Of a DNA stretch of 64,000 nucleotides, positions 7,639-15,560 are shown piece after piece (the stretch's first letter is position 1; each line of letters begins with the position of its first letter). The stretch comes from a virus, in the IMG/VR virus record IMGVR_UViG_3300045125_000040, positions 1-64,000 of that record. One strand, given 5' to 3'. Under the pieces are notes generated by a model. The model had not been told where the DNA came from and did not search any database. It worked only from the letters and a program-made list of their open reading frames with translations. Made by a program: the position numbers and the translations under genes.

Positions 7639-8394
7639 TCACACCTCCAAAACAATGTCTTTATGGTCGTTGCGTTCACCAGGATACCCACGAGGATTAC
7701 AAACCACACGGGTATTATTCACCATATAGTCGCACGGGTTATGTGTATGACCATGTAGCCAAAGTTTCACGTTATCATTCATCATATGCTCCAGATCAGA
7801 AGCATAACCACCATTCATATATTGTTCATTTGCATACTTAGGATGAACGCTCTTGAACGACGGCAGATGATGCGTAACCACTACACAAGGACCATCTACT
7901 ATCTGCGTGCCGATATAGGCAATCGTCCTTCTATGTTCATAAAAAGACATAGAAGGAGTAAACTTGAAGTAATCGCCCTTATGACTTCTATACTTGATAA
8001 GGCGAAAGTCATTCATACCACACCGAAGTTTTTCTTCTGTAACAATACATCCTTTGTTATTGTCAGTCCAAAGAGTAGCACCGATAAACTTTACACCATC
8101 GATGGTGATAGTCTCGTTGTCCAGAAAATGAACATTACTATACCGCAACGGACTCTCTCGGATAACATTCGCTGTGTCATTGAATGTGTGTTTATAATGC
8201 TCATGATTGCCCATGATATAAACCACATTCTGAAACTTAGAAGCACAATCCTGAAAGAACCACATATAGTCATTGATATTGCGAGCAGAGCAGATATCAC
8301 CAGCCAGCACCAGAACATCCGCACCAGCATTATCAAGCGTTGACCGTTGACCAAACTCTAAATGGATATCTGATACTAGCTGGATTTTCATCAT
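7639..8394 (-). CDS. Calcineurin-like metallophosphoesterase (251 aa)
   Basis: Uninterrupted, with the complete metal-site series: SDIHLEFG (residues 8-15), LAGDI (30-34), MGNHEHY (about 61-67), VVVTHHLP (about 173-180) and LHGHTHN (about 213-219). These coordinate two metals in phosphodiesterases and phosphatases of this fold. Length fits single-domain members. The sequence gives no substrate; phage versions are usually called Ser/Thr phosphatases or nucleases without proof. The start is either of two adjacent ATGs behind AGAGG. Confidence 0.88.
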   Translation of the reverse strand: MMKIQLVSDIHLEFGQRSTLDNAGADVLVLAGDICSARNINDYMWFFQDCASKFQNVVYIMGNHEHYKHTFNDTANVIRESPLRYSNVHFLDNETITIDGVKFIGATLWTDNNKGCIVTEEKLRCGMNDFRLIKYRSHKGDYFKFTPSMSFYEHRRTIAYIGTQIVDGPCVVVTHHLPSFKSVHPKYANEQYMNGGYASDLEHMMNDNVKLWLHGHTHNPCDYMVNNTRVVCNPRGYPGERNDHKDIVLEV

Positions 8395-8694
8395 TCATAT
8401 CCTCTGCACCAAGAGTCGTGAACAACCATTCCACCTTACTCTCTAACTGTTCAATTGTCAAGCCCCTACAATCAAACTCCAGATTGATATAATCATCATT
8501 TACCTCAAACTGTAGTTTACAAGCATATCCCTCTGTGTATGGCATATTATATTGAGAAATCATAATAATATACATTGATGAAATACCGTTACCAGTTTCA
8601 CTATATATGCACTTCTGATATCCACCATTAGATTTACTAAGATGGTCTTCGAAGAATTTATATCCAGCGGCGGTTAGTTCTTCTCTTTATTCAT
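8391..8694 (-). CDS. Hypothetical protein (about 100 aa)
   Basis: EELTAAGYKFFEDHLSKSN, then YNMPYTEGYACKLQFEVNDD, then LTIEQLESKVEWLFTTLG. A 2-base excess near the start and one shift at the end are needed to join ATG at 8694 to the TGA overlapping the phosphoesterase start. Unrecognised. Confidence 0.5.
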
Positions 8695-8802
8695 TCTCTT
8701 TCTAACATTACGAACGAACTCGGGAACTTAGCAAGAAATATATCCTCTCAGCATCAATAGTTCCATAGCAGCAATTCTCTCTTCGATCTCTTGTTCATTC
8801 AT
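8674..8802 (-). CDS. Small helical hypothetical protein (about 42 aa)
   Basis: MNEQEIEERIAAMELLML, then after two compensating shifts PEFVRNVRKRMNKEKN. Overlaps the starts and ends of both neighbours, as is usual in this operon. Confidence 0.45.
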
Positions 8803-9743
8803 GAATGATCTTCCTTTGAGTCAAGGTGGGGCAGCACCAGCCACCACCATATATATCACTTGGCAACACAGCATGTCCAGTCCACAATAATTGCCAGTTC
8901 TTTGGGTTGTTACGACGAACAGTAGCGTCTTGATGGCCGTGCGAATGGAAATCTCCACGAAGCTTCATGTATTTCTCTTCGATGTATTCCATGACATCAT
9001 CTGTTCGTGCTGCTGCATACCATCCAGCATACCTTCACCAATGACCTGACGAATACGAGAACCAGAATGTCCAGCACTCTTGATGGACAAGTCCACATAG
9101 TAACCACGAGACATCAGAGCCTCCCAATGGGGAGCCATCTTGTGATTGCTCTGAACCATACCAGACAGATCAAGATTGGTCAGAATATAATTGATCCAGA
9201 GTATTCGAACTGACGAGGAACCTGTTCACAGAAGCCTCATCAATCAGTTTACCTTCTGACAACCATGATACAACGACGTTCTGTGGTATCAGCAGCAACA
9301 GCCTTCAGAATGTTCAGTGAGATTTCATCATAGAACAGATTGTCGCTGTCATCAAACACCAGAACTGTATTGCTGTCACGATAGGCATACAGCATCTTCT
9401 AAAGGCCGGTAGGACGTGCATATCCCTTGACGAAGACATGCCGCTCATTCTCCTTATCCATAACCCGAGGTTTTGGAGACCGTATGGGACTTGCCAAGAC
9501 GGGACGCCAGGACAACCGCACGGGCAATCACCAGCAATGGCTGACTCTACAGGGTTTCTGTTACAGCTGTAAACCGCTCATTGATACGCGCTCTGCGATA
9601 TCTTCGTCCGTTTCGGTCATGACGAAGTTATAGCGGTTACAGCCTCAACAGCGCTCGGCCGCATCTACAGAAGTATCCTTGAAGTATTCGGTCTTACCTT
9701 TACGAAATACGATAACCACGCTTTTGGGAATACCACGGGGCAT
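8795..9743 (-). CDS. P-loop ATPase, heavily frameshifted
   Basis: N-terminus MPRGIPKSVVIVFRKGK and an acidic linker. A Walker A region then reads LGKSHTVSKTSGYG after fixing indels (expected GxPxLGKSHT). Next comes RHVFVKGYARPTG; Walker B VLVFDDSDNLFYDE; SLNILKAVAADTTERR with sensor-type Arg; the strand IIFLTNLDLSG, assembled across a shift; NHKMAPHWEALMSRG; and VDLSIKSAGHSGSRIRQVIG. The block order is that of AAA-type ATPases, about 310 residues. Roughly eight indels interrupt it. The GGGGCATGACATAG context offers two nearby ATGs; the in-frame one is used. It could be a replication or recombination ATPase, but nothing in the sequence decides this. Confidence 0.65.
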
Positions 9744-9816
9744 GACATAGTTTCACTTTGTTTGTTACTGTAGAGGTATCATACGCATGACGAACTATCG
9801 TAGTCAACCACTAAAG

Positions 9817-9841
9817 AAAAAAAGCGGCGATTTCTCGCCGC
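9817..9841 (-). terminator. Intrinsic terminator
   Basis: Stem GCGGCGA/TCGCCGC, 4-nt loop, followed on the minus strand by seven T. Ends the operon containing the Api92-like gene and isolates the ATPase gene. Confidence 0.75.
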
Positions 9842-9860
9842 TGGTTATCAATCGAAGATA

Positions 9861-10418
9861 CTAACCCAACTTCGCTTTTTCCTCCTCTTGCCACGCCAAC
9901 CAATTTCTCATACTCTGGCATGAGCATATCCTTCAAAGTCCTCTGACATACCCTCATCCCAGTTCTCATCATCAAAATCTACTCTACCATTTTCATCACC
10001 AAATTCGTCCGTCCAAATGCCAGCAAACGACATTCCAGGTTCATGATACATGGCTTCTACAGTATATCCCAGGCCCTTGAGATGCTCGCAGAAGTCAGAG
10101 GGCCGGACCACATGCAGTATCAAACCATGTATCCACCGTTTCCTCTGATATTTCATAATCTGGTTTACTAACGTCACTGGTTCCCCAATTGTTGACATTC
10201 CAATCATACCAATCAGATGAACCATACTTCTCAATATTGCTTTTGGCAATATCAGGAGGACGCAAGAGCGGACATTTCCGTAAGTTCAATGGGAGTCGGA
10301 AGAAAATATCCGAACAACCCATCGCTGTTATCGCTAACGAACTTCTGAACCATAGCGGGATCAGAATGAGAAACCGTCAGATTATTCTGGCACCAGTTAG
10401 AGCCATTGTTTTCTCCAT
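9861..10418 (-). CDS. Api92-like (YubB ferredoxin-like domain) protein (about 185 aa)
   Basis: Reads NWCQNNLTVSHSDPAMVQKF, FGYFLPTPIELTE, YDWNVNNWGTSDVS, TVDTWFDTAC and YHEPGMSFAGIWTDEFGD, ending QEEEKAKLG. The order NWCxN...LPxP...NWGT..DVS...FDTA...EPG.SFAG is the signature of the Api92/YubB family, common in phages and conjugative plasmids and of unknown biochemical role. Three indels interrupt it. The total span is still a multiple of three. Confidence 0.7.
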
Positions 10419-10454
10419 CAGTGATAATAGACTATACCACATATACTGTGGTTG

Positions 10455-10610
10455 TCAAGTGTTAATGTTCTGCAAGCCATTACGAGCAAGTTTATTGATC
10501 TGTGCGTTTGTCAACAGATCACAATAAACTCACCACTGATGGCATTATCACGAAGCTTCTGCCACCCAGCCATGCTTCTCCAGGTTCTTTAGATCAGAAC
10601 GATGGATCAT
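10455..10610 (-). CDS. Small hypothetical protein (about 51 aa)
   Basis: MIHRSDLKNLEKHG, then WQKLRDNAISGEFIV, then LLTNAQINKLARNGLQ, with two compensating shifts. Preceded by a hairpin that holds its ribosome-binding site. Coupled to the upstream gene by ATGA. Confidence 0.5.
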
Positions 10611-10807
10611 AGCGCCTTCTGGCGCTTATCATAGTGCATGACACGATCCTCAATGATATGCAATCACATTATAGCCATATTTGTGTCTGTGTTCACATCA
10701 TCATAGTCTGCGAAAATATGTGGACAAACAATATCACCATATTCATTGACAAGATAGAAACCGACTTCACAAGCATATGCAACAAGGGCGTCATTGTCTT
10801 TCTCCAT
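10607..10807 (-). CDS. Hypothetical protein (about 66 aa)
   Basis: MEKDNDALVAYACEVGFYLV, then VCPHIFADYDDVNTD, then IEDRVMHYDKRQKAL. Two compensating frameshifts near 10660-10680. The start lies 3 nt after a perfect 10-bp hairpin. Unrecognised. Confidence 0.5.
10611..10626 (-). promoter_or_regulatory. Hairpin enclosing a ribosome-binding site
   Basis: On the minus strand AGCGCC-AGAA-GGCGCT sits directly before the ATG at 10610. The Shine-Dalgarno-like AGAAGG spans the loop and the 3' arm, so folding would mask it. It also overlaps the end of the upstream coding region. Confidence 0.4.
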
Positions 10808-10810
10808 GTT

Positions 10811-10840
10811 ACCCGGTAGGATGTTTATACCCTACCGGGT
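10811..10840. promoter_or_regulatory. Perfect 10-bp inverted repeat before a start codon
   Basis: ACCCGGTAGG, a 10-nt spacer, then CCTACCGGGT. No T-run follows on either strand, so a simple intrinsic terminator is unlikely. It ends 3 nt before the ATG of the 66-aa gene, so operator or leader control is possible. Confidence 0.5.
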
Positions 10841-10852
10841 TTATTGTTCATG

Positions 10853-11257
10853 TCAAGCAGAAAACTTGTTTTTCTTCACACGACGAATGGGTTTCACCGC
10901 GCATCAATCTGCCACTGAACACTATCCTCGTTAATAATGAAGATCTTAGCAACAAACCTTCTGGTTAACACAAAATGACGCTCACTTCATCCTCACGAAA
11001 AACGACACATGCATGCAGAGACAATGGTCTTGAAGTTGATAGCAGCCCTTACCTTTGAATTGAAGGTAAAATTATATCTGCGGCGCATCTGACGCCTACG
11101 TTCAACCTTCAACAGATGCATACTTAGCGAATCATAAACGTAATAGCGCTTCATACTTGCCTTCTGCCTTCTTGTTATAGATATCTACATACTTGTTGTA
11201 GACATTGCTAAGTTCCGTCTCAGACATGGCATGAATGTTTTTGCGATAGAGCATCAT
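10853..11257 (-). CDS. Hypothetical protein (about 134 aa), several frameshifts
   Basis: Starts MMLYRKNIHAMSETELSNVY behind AGGACAAACCA. Later pieces are YNKKAEGKYEA, KVERRRQMRRRYNFTFNSK, NFKTIVSACVVFREDE, VAKIFIINEDSVQWQIDA and RRVKKNKFSA. It may be one protein or two joined by indels. Strongly basic middle; unrecognised. Confidence 0.4.
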
Positions 11258-11798
11258 CTTGGTTTGTCCTATAGAGTGTTGGATTGTTAGACCGTTTCGA
11301 ACTTGTTCTCTCCAACCTTACATACTCTTTATGCTCTGGATCATTTGACGTGTCAAGCAGTTTGTTGGGAGAATTATCTTTTGCATCCCACCTTTCCTTT
11401 ATATCATCATTACCATACTTACCCACAAATCCTTCATACGTCCATAGAAAATTTCTGTGCGCTTCTTATCATCCTGCCAGAAATCTACCTCATAGGCACG
11501 AACGATCATCTGTCCATTCTTTGCCTGAAAGATTTCATAGACATATTGAATGTCAGCGTGTCTTTCTGGCGAGATGTGTCAGACGAAAATTACCAGAATT
11601 TGTTTTATTTGCCGCAATGAAAGATGCAGCAAACTCATCAGCCTCATAGCGTGGCAAGTCCGCATGCCTTGTCTAGAGTATTAACTAGTGAATCTGCCGC
11701 TCCTAATGGGTAGTTATCCCAATGGCTGTAGACACAATACTGACGATCATGATCTTCCAAACCGTCCTTGAGAAGACATATACTGCACGAGTTCCCAT
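11220..11798 (-). CDS. Hypothetical protein of the MGTRA...HWDxYP type (about 190 aa)
   Basis: Good start behind GAGAGGTGATAAA. Pieces: MGTRAVYVF; LEDHDRQYCVYSHWDNYPLG; LPRYEADEFAASFIAANKT; IQYVYEIFQAKNGQMIVRAY; EVDFWQDDKKRTEIFYGRM; YGNDDIKERWDAKDN; PEHKEYVRLERTS. The N-terminus MGTRAxxxF...YxxWDxYPxG recurs in uncharacterised phage proteins. At least four indels. Confidence 0.6.
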
Positions 11799-11809
11799 TT
11801 TATCACCTC

Positions 11810-12013
11810 TCACTCATAAATGACGACAGTTTCATCAGTGTGTTTACGTTCACAGTAGATACCAGCATCATCCAATGCCGATAGAATATCGACATATTCT
11901 GTTTCATGAAAGCCTTTTCCGGCGACATGACGGCACAGAAGATCATACAAAAATTCTGCTTGATTTCTGGTCATCGTCAGATTTACAATCGTTTTCACAG
12001 TGACACTAGCCAT
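11810..12013 (-). CDS. Small hypothetical protein (67 aa)
   Basis: MASVTVKTIVNLTMTRNQAE then FLYDLLCRHVAGKGFHE, ending TDETVVIYE. Of three in-frame ATGs, the one 6 nt after GGAG is used. Its own promoter lies just upstream. Confidence 0.65.
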   Translation of the reverse strand: MASVTVKTIVNLTMTRNQAEFLYDLLCRHVAGKGFHETEYVDILSALDDAGIYCERKHTDETVVIYE

Positions 12014-12038
12014 AGTCATCTCCATCTCTTATGCTATG

Positions 12039-12068
12039 AATGTATCAGCTAACGTTCTATCCTGTCAA
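12039..12068 (-). promoter_or_regulatory. Sigma70-type promoter
   Basis: TTGACA, 18 nt, TACATT on the minus strand, about 30 nt before the 67-aa gene. Confidence 0.6.
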
Positions 12069-12076
12069 GCAGATTT

Positions 12077-12241
12077 TCAAAATTCTGCCTCTGCTACTGC
12101 ACCTTTTTGTAGTCCCTTGAAATACTGATCTTTCAGGGGGTCTTGTGCTGCATAGTTTTCTCTGCTACGAAGACGCTCATACAAAATGTCCTTGATTTCT
12201 GTCAAGGCTTTTGCAGGGTCTTTAGAAAGAAAGTCAGACAT
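12077..12241 (-). CDS. Small hypothetical protein (54 aa)
   Basis: MSDFLSKDPAKALTEIKDIL...LKDQYFKGLQKGAVAEAEF. TAATG-coupled to the gene upstream. Helical and charged. Confidence 0.65.
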   Translation of the reverse strand: MSDFLSKDPAKALTEIKDILYERLRSRENYAAQDPLKDQYFKGLQKGAVAEAEF

Positions 12242-12399
12242 TACCACCTTGTCCAGTTCTGTTCAATCATGAGGATGGTCGTAGTATATGTCTGACAATC
12301 ATCAGACATATGTGTTTCTGTGAAAATACCATGATTTGGCTTGATTTTGCGTGCTTGCCACATCACGTATTTCAGACTACCCTTGATTGTCTTATACAT
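12241..12399 (-). CDS. Small hypothetical protein (52 aa)
   Basis: MYKTIKGSLKYVMWQARKIK...DDCQTYTTTILMIEQNW. TAATG-coupled on both sides. Unrecognised. Confidence 0.6.
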   Translation of the reverse strand: MYKTIKGSLKYVMWQARKIKPNHGIFTETHMSDDCQTYTTTILMIEQNWTRW

Positions 12400-12636
12400 T
12401 ACTTGATCCCCTTTGCACGATCATTCATAATCTTGGCATACAGAAGAAACTCTGTGTTATGGCGAGGATAATGAAACGCACAGATGTTATACTTGTTTGC
12501 ATGATGGAAACGTGAAAGCACTGGGATTGTTACCAATCTTAATCCACTGACCCTTCTGCAATGTGATCTTTCCCTCACGAATGGCGTCAGCCATACCAGG
12601 AGCATAAACGTCAATAGCCTTCTGATACTTTGCCAT
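12399..12636 (-). CDS. Small phage protein of the GxWI..G...SRF type (about 78 aa)
   Basis: MAKYQKAIDVYAPGMADAIR, then KITLQKGQWIKIGNN; after removing one C near 12523, LSRFHHANKYNICAFHY and a helical end. GGAGAAAGAAC before the start. Similar short proteins with GQWI and SRF motifs occur in many tailed phages, function unknown. Confidence 0.6.
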
Positions 12637-12647
12637 GTTCTTTCTCC

Positions 12648-12914
12648 TTAGATTACTGGAATTGCTGTAGAACGCATAATATAAAGCAGACTGTGCTTCA
12701 TGTGTTACATTCTTTCCATCCTTTAATACACCTTTATAAACACACCCGAATTGTCTGCCACGCTCATATCCTTCTCTGTCACGAATAGAGTTATAATAAG
12801 CGTCATAGTCCATAGGAATACCATTTTGAACCTCCTTGAAACCTCGCACGAATGGTGCTTTGTGAATGATCTGTTTTGCAGTAGCAGTTTTTCTTTAAAT
12901 CCCTGCGCTGTCAT
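12648..12914 (-). CDS. Hypothetical protein (88 aa)
   Basis: MTAQGFKEKLL, AKQIIHKAPFVRGFKEVQNG, MDYDAYYNSIRDREGYERGR, VTHEAQSALYYAFY, ending AIPVI. Frameshifts near 12850-12880 and 12665 cancel out. The gene starts behind CGGAGGATGAT. Resembles small phage proteins with a YxxGR helix; no function known. Confidence 0.55.
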
Positions 12915-12936
12915 ATCATCCTCCGTTGATGATCCT

Positions 12937-12963
12937 TTTATACCGGATCTGTTACGGTGTCAA
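12937..12963 (-). promoter_or_regulatory. Probable sigma70-type promoter
   Basis: TTGACA with TATAAA 15 nt downstream on the minus strand. The spacing is short, so this is tentative. It overlaps the end of the upstream gene and precedes the 88-aa gene. Confidence 0.4.
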
Positions 12964-13226
12964 GCCTCTTTTCATTTTATTGAGATAATCTTCTACAATA
13001 GAAGAAGATACAGATGCCCTTACATGACGTTCATGCCATCACTACCCGTGAATGAAGACAGAACAAATCCACCTGTGGAAAATGTGCTGTTCTTATCATA
13101 TAGATGTTGATGTGCCATGGACTTCATAAAGTTAATGAGTCCATCCTTGTCAAAATCAGCCATATGCTTGTTCATCATTAGAACAACATTGGCAGTATGT
13201 TCAAAGTCATAGTCGTCGAAGATCAT
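12952..13226 (-). CDS. Hypothetical protein (about 91 aa)
   Basis: MIFDDYDFEHTANVVLMMNK, DKDGLINFMKSMAHQHLYD, STGGFVLSSFTGSDG, then after a shift near 13030 ERHVRASVSSSIVEDYLNKM. TAATG-type junction upstream. Unrecognised. Confidence 0.55.
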
Positions 13227-13227
13227 T

Positions 13228-13441
13228 TTATTCTCCCTTCATGATTTCGATATCGTCAATTTCCCACGAAAAAGAGTCCGTGTCAACCAGATATCTACTT
13301 TGATCGTCAATATTTGAAAAATAATCCTCAACATGCCAGAGAAAATTATGATCCTCATTATGTTCCATAATATCATCAGGAACATCAATCTCATAGGTTT
13401 CATAGACAGCAGCACGAACCGTGATCTTAAGCTTTAGCCAT
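13228..13441 (-). CDS. Acidic hypothetical protein (about 70 aa)
   Basis: MA then KLKITVRAAVYETYEIDVPD, HNEDHNFLWHVEDYFSN and SFSWEIDDIEIMKGE. One extra A in AAA at 13435 breaks the frame right after the start. Beta-rich and acidic. Confidence 0.6.
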
Positions 13442-13555
13442 GATACTTCTCCTTACGAGAGTAAGACCCCTGCCCTTCTTTGGGCGAACGATCCGTTGTT
13501 TGAACATACCAGATTTCAGTTCTTTTGCAGCAGGTTTTTCATCACCATTCCCCAT
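13434..13555 (-). CDS. ArfA-like alternative ribosome-rescue factor (about 40 aa)
   Basis: MGNGDEKPAAKELKSGMFKQ, then RIVRPKKG, then after one indel GSYSRKEKYHG. The block FxQR...KKGKGSYxRK is the conserved core of ArfA, which enters ribosomes stalled without a stop codon and recruits release factor RF2. Bacterial ArfA is about 55-72 residues; this one ends soon after the KGSYxRK core, the part that occupies the empty mRNA channel in known structures. Its start overlaps the upstream gene by 14 nt and its end overlaps the 70-aa gene. Assignment is by motif only; a different small basic protein cannot be excluded. Confidence 0.6.
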
Positions 13556-13749
13556 TATCTTTGTAATTCCAAGGTTCTATAGCGGCATCATCAATATTTC
13601 TACACGTTCTATTGTATAATAATAAAATCTGCCAAGAGTTTTTCTCGATGTTTCAGCTTGAGCTTTTTCACATTTTTCTAATGATGTGTAAACACCAAGC
13701 AAAATAGACAATCATGAAACCTGCCACCGAACAAAATATAGGTTGTCAT
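13542..13749 (-). CDS. Small hypothetical protein (about 68 aa)
   Basis: MTTYILFGGRFHD, GVYTSLEKCEKAQAETSRKT, RFYYYTIER, then IDDAAIEPWNYKDNGEW. Shifts near 13700 and 13620. The last 22 nt duplicate the end of the next gene upstream. Confidence 0.5.
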
Positions 13750-14038
13750 CACCATTCTCCATTATCTTCATTTTCTCTTACAGCATCATATGCTTTTTGG
13801 CTGTCACAAGTTCATCCATAAGAATATCCTGCATCCACGGAGGAATGTCAAGAGGCTCATTGTCGCCATCCAGAAACAGACGAATATCATCAATCTGATA
13901 TTCAATGCCTTCAGCAGGATAACAATCTTCTGGTAATCCATAAGTTCGTGCAGGATATCCAGGTGACGTTACTGTATAGTCAAACTCAATCACGAAGTCC
14001 GTATTGAGAAAACATTCACACATTCTTGCTGTAGCCAT
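13749..14038 (-). CDS. Hypothetical protein (about 96 aa)
   Basis: MATARMCECFLNTDFVIEFD, then YPARTYGLPEDCYPAEG, IRLFLDGDNEPLDIPPWMQD, and after a shift in AAAAAG AYDAVRENEDNGEW. GGAGGACACA before the chosen ATG. Unrecognised. Confidence 0.65.
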
Positions 14039-14080
14039 TGTGTCCTCCATGATTTGTTATCGCACATCACTCATGAGATG

Positions 14081-14392
14081 TCAATCATCAATTCTCTCTT
14101 CACCGAAAAAATTCAGATATTCTTCATTCGTCATAAGTTCTTCACAATATGCCCACAGATCGCCATCCTGCCATAGACGCCAAATCTTGCCTTCATCATC
14201 ACGATAGATGGCATTATCAAGAATGCTCTGCCATGCATCCCAATAAAACTCATTATCTTCTACATCTGGACCTAAAGCACAAATCTCACGATCCTCATAG
14301 TTTACATCCCACAAGTCAGCATGATCCTCTACAAAATATTTGGGAATGTAGACGCCATTACGATCAGCAAGAATCAATTCTATTCCAGACAT
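14081..14392 (-). CDS. Acidic hypothetical protein (103 aa)
   Basis: Intact. MSGIELILADRNGVYIPKYF, then NEFYWDAWQSILDNA, IWRLWQDGDLWAYCEEL. Similar acidic proteins with ...GVYIPxxF...YWDAW...QDGDLW occur in phages, without known function. GGAGAATAAT precedes the start; the frame is open further upstream. Confidence 0.65.
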   Translation of the reverse strand: MSGIELILADRNGVYIPKYFVEDHADLWDVNYEDREICALGPDVEDNEFYWDAWQSILDNAIYRDDEGKIWRLWQDGDLWAYCEELMTNEEYLNFFGEERIDD

Positions 14393-14393
14393 A

Positions 14394-14953
14394 TTATTCT
14401 CCTTTGCCCCATTGATTTGCCATAGCATCAGCGATGCCGGTGAATGTTCTGCTTCGTTCTTTCCACCTGTTTTCTCCAGGAGGCATTTTATGTATTCTTT
14501 GCTCTCTTCCTTCGACTATATTAGTAGGAATGAGCGGTGTCAAACCCTTTAACCACAGACATGTTGCTTTTGTTTCACCATGCCCGAATTGCCATGGCTG
14601 AATAGTCTGATCTGGTTTTCGCCATAGTGAAGACATAATACATACAGGATTTTCTATGGCGATCTTTGGAATGTCAGCCTTGGCAAGCATCATAAAGAAA
14701 GAGACAGCAGATTGTTGTCTGCCATCCATTTTCTTTGCTTCAAAATGCCTTGCGCCACTAACAGAAAGATGAGTGCAGGAGTGATGTGCTATCATTAAAT
14801 CCCATGGATAATCAAGCACATCCCTCACATCTCCCTTATAGTGAGGTCCAGGTGTCTCTGTTTCCAATAGATCGCATGACATAGCATCATGCCCTAATGC
14901 TATAAAGCATTTCGAACAATTCCACTATATTCACATGCAATCAATACTTTCAT
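14394..14953 (-). CDS. DNA cytosine methyltransferase-like protein (about 186 aa)
   Basis: MKVLIACEYSGIVRNAF with, after a missing T near 14898, ALGHDAMSCDLLETETPG: the SAM-binding start of C5 methyltransferases (ACEYSG, then an acidic second strand). AHHSCTHLSVSGARHF is the motif IV region, normally HPPCTHLAVSGA; the Pro before the catalytic Cys is replaced by Ser. IAIENPVCIMSSLWRKPDQ is the ENV-like motif VI. The C-terminal QPWQFGHGETKATCLWLKG block is typical of the short phage group, which lacks a separate target-recognition domain. Whether it methylates is unknown. Confidence 0.65.
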
Positions 14954-15177
14954 TATTCTACTTCCGTGTTTTCTACATTGAACCATTCATTTTCAATGTT
15001 ATTCCAATAATAATCCGTTGTTTCTTCCAATGTCTGTGGTTTTTCTACACCACGAAATTCATTGAAAAAGTATTCTTCTGCGATAGATTGACGCCATCCC
15101 TCAACCTTGTCTATATGGTCAAACACTCGCACATCCGTTCCATAACGATGTTCATAAATTCCTACATAGACTTTCAT
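14953..15177 (-). CDS. Hypothetical protein (74 aa)
   Basis: Intact. MKVYVGIYEHRYGTDVRVFD, GWRQSIAEEYFFNEFRG, YYWNNIENEWFNVEN. The start YVGIYEHRYGTD...V resembles a small phage family I have seen but cannot name. TAATG-coupled to the methyltransferase-like gene. Confidence 0.7.
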   Translation of the reverse strand: MKVYVGIYEHRYGTDVRVFDHIDKVEGWRQSIAEEYFFNEFRGVEKPQTLEETTDYYWNNIENEWFNVENTEVE

Positions 15178-15179
15178 GA

Positions 15180-15392
15180 CTATTCTCCGTTACGTTCGAA
15201 TGAATAACCTGTATAGCATGTGACATCTTCTGTCAAGAGCTTATCAGGGGTATCATTGATATATTCATGCACAAGCATGATTGCTACAGGACTGTATGTC
15301 CAGTGCTTTGCTGTTTTTACTTTGTTTGCATTATTGGCATAATACTTCTTAGCTACTTCTTTTAGCTTATTAAGGTTTACTTCGCCAGCCAT
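15180..15392 (-). CDS. Small hypothetical protein (70 aa)
   Basis: MAGEVNLNKLKEVAKKYYAN, then YSPVAIMLVHEYINDT, ending TGYSFERNGE. Start chosen at the ATG after GGAGGTTAAG. Confidence 0.65.
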   Translation of the reverse strand: MAGEVNLNKLKEVAKKYYANNANKVKTAKHWTYSPVAIMLVHEYINDTPDKLLTEDVTCYTGYSFERNGE

Positions 15393-15393
15393 C

Positions 15394-15495
15394 TTAACCT
15401 CCATACAGAAACAGTAGACAATACATGAATAGTGATACAGTGGATGCTGCAACACAGAATACGAAGTTTAGTTCTTTATCCCAATCCTGATACAT
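15394..15495 (-). CDS. Membrane micro-protein (33 aa)
   Basis: MYQDWDKELNFVFCVAAS followed by one membrane segment (TVSLFMYCLLFLYGG). Preceded by CAGGAGAATAAACT. First gene behind the 15532-15559 promoter. Confidence 0.55.
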   Translation of the reverse strand: MYQDWDKELNFVFCVAASTVSLFMYCLLFLYGG

Positions 15496-15531
15496 AGTTT
15501 ATTCTCCTGTATATTTCATCCCCACAGTTCT

Positions 15532-15559
15532 ATTATACTCTCCACAGAATATTTGTCAA
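15532..15559 (-). promoter_or_regulatory. Consensus sigma70-type promoter
   Basis: TTGACA, 16 nt, TATAAT on the minus strand: both boxes perfect. Drives the 15495-downward operon. Confidence 0.8.
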
Positions 15560-15560
15560 G

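Noticed and set aside
7786-8343. Long plus-strand open frame opposite the metallophosphoesterase
   Set aside because: No ribosome-binding site or protein-like pattern; the minus-strand frame has all five metal motifs.
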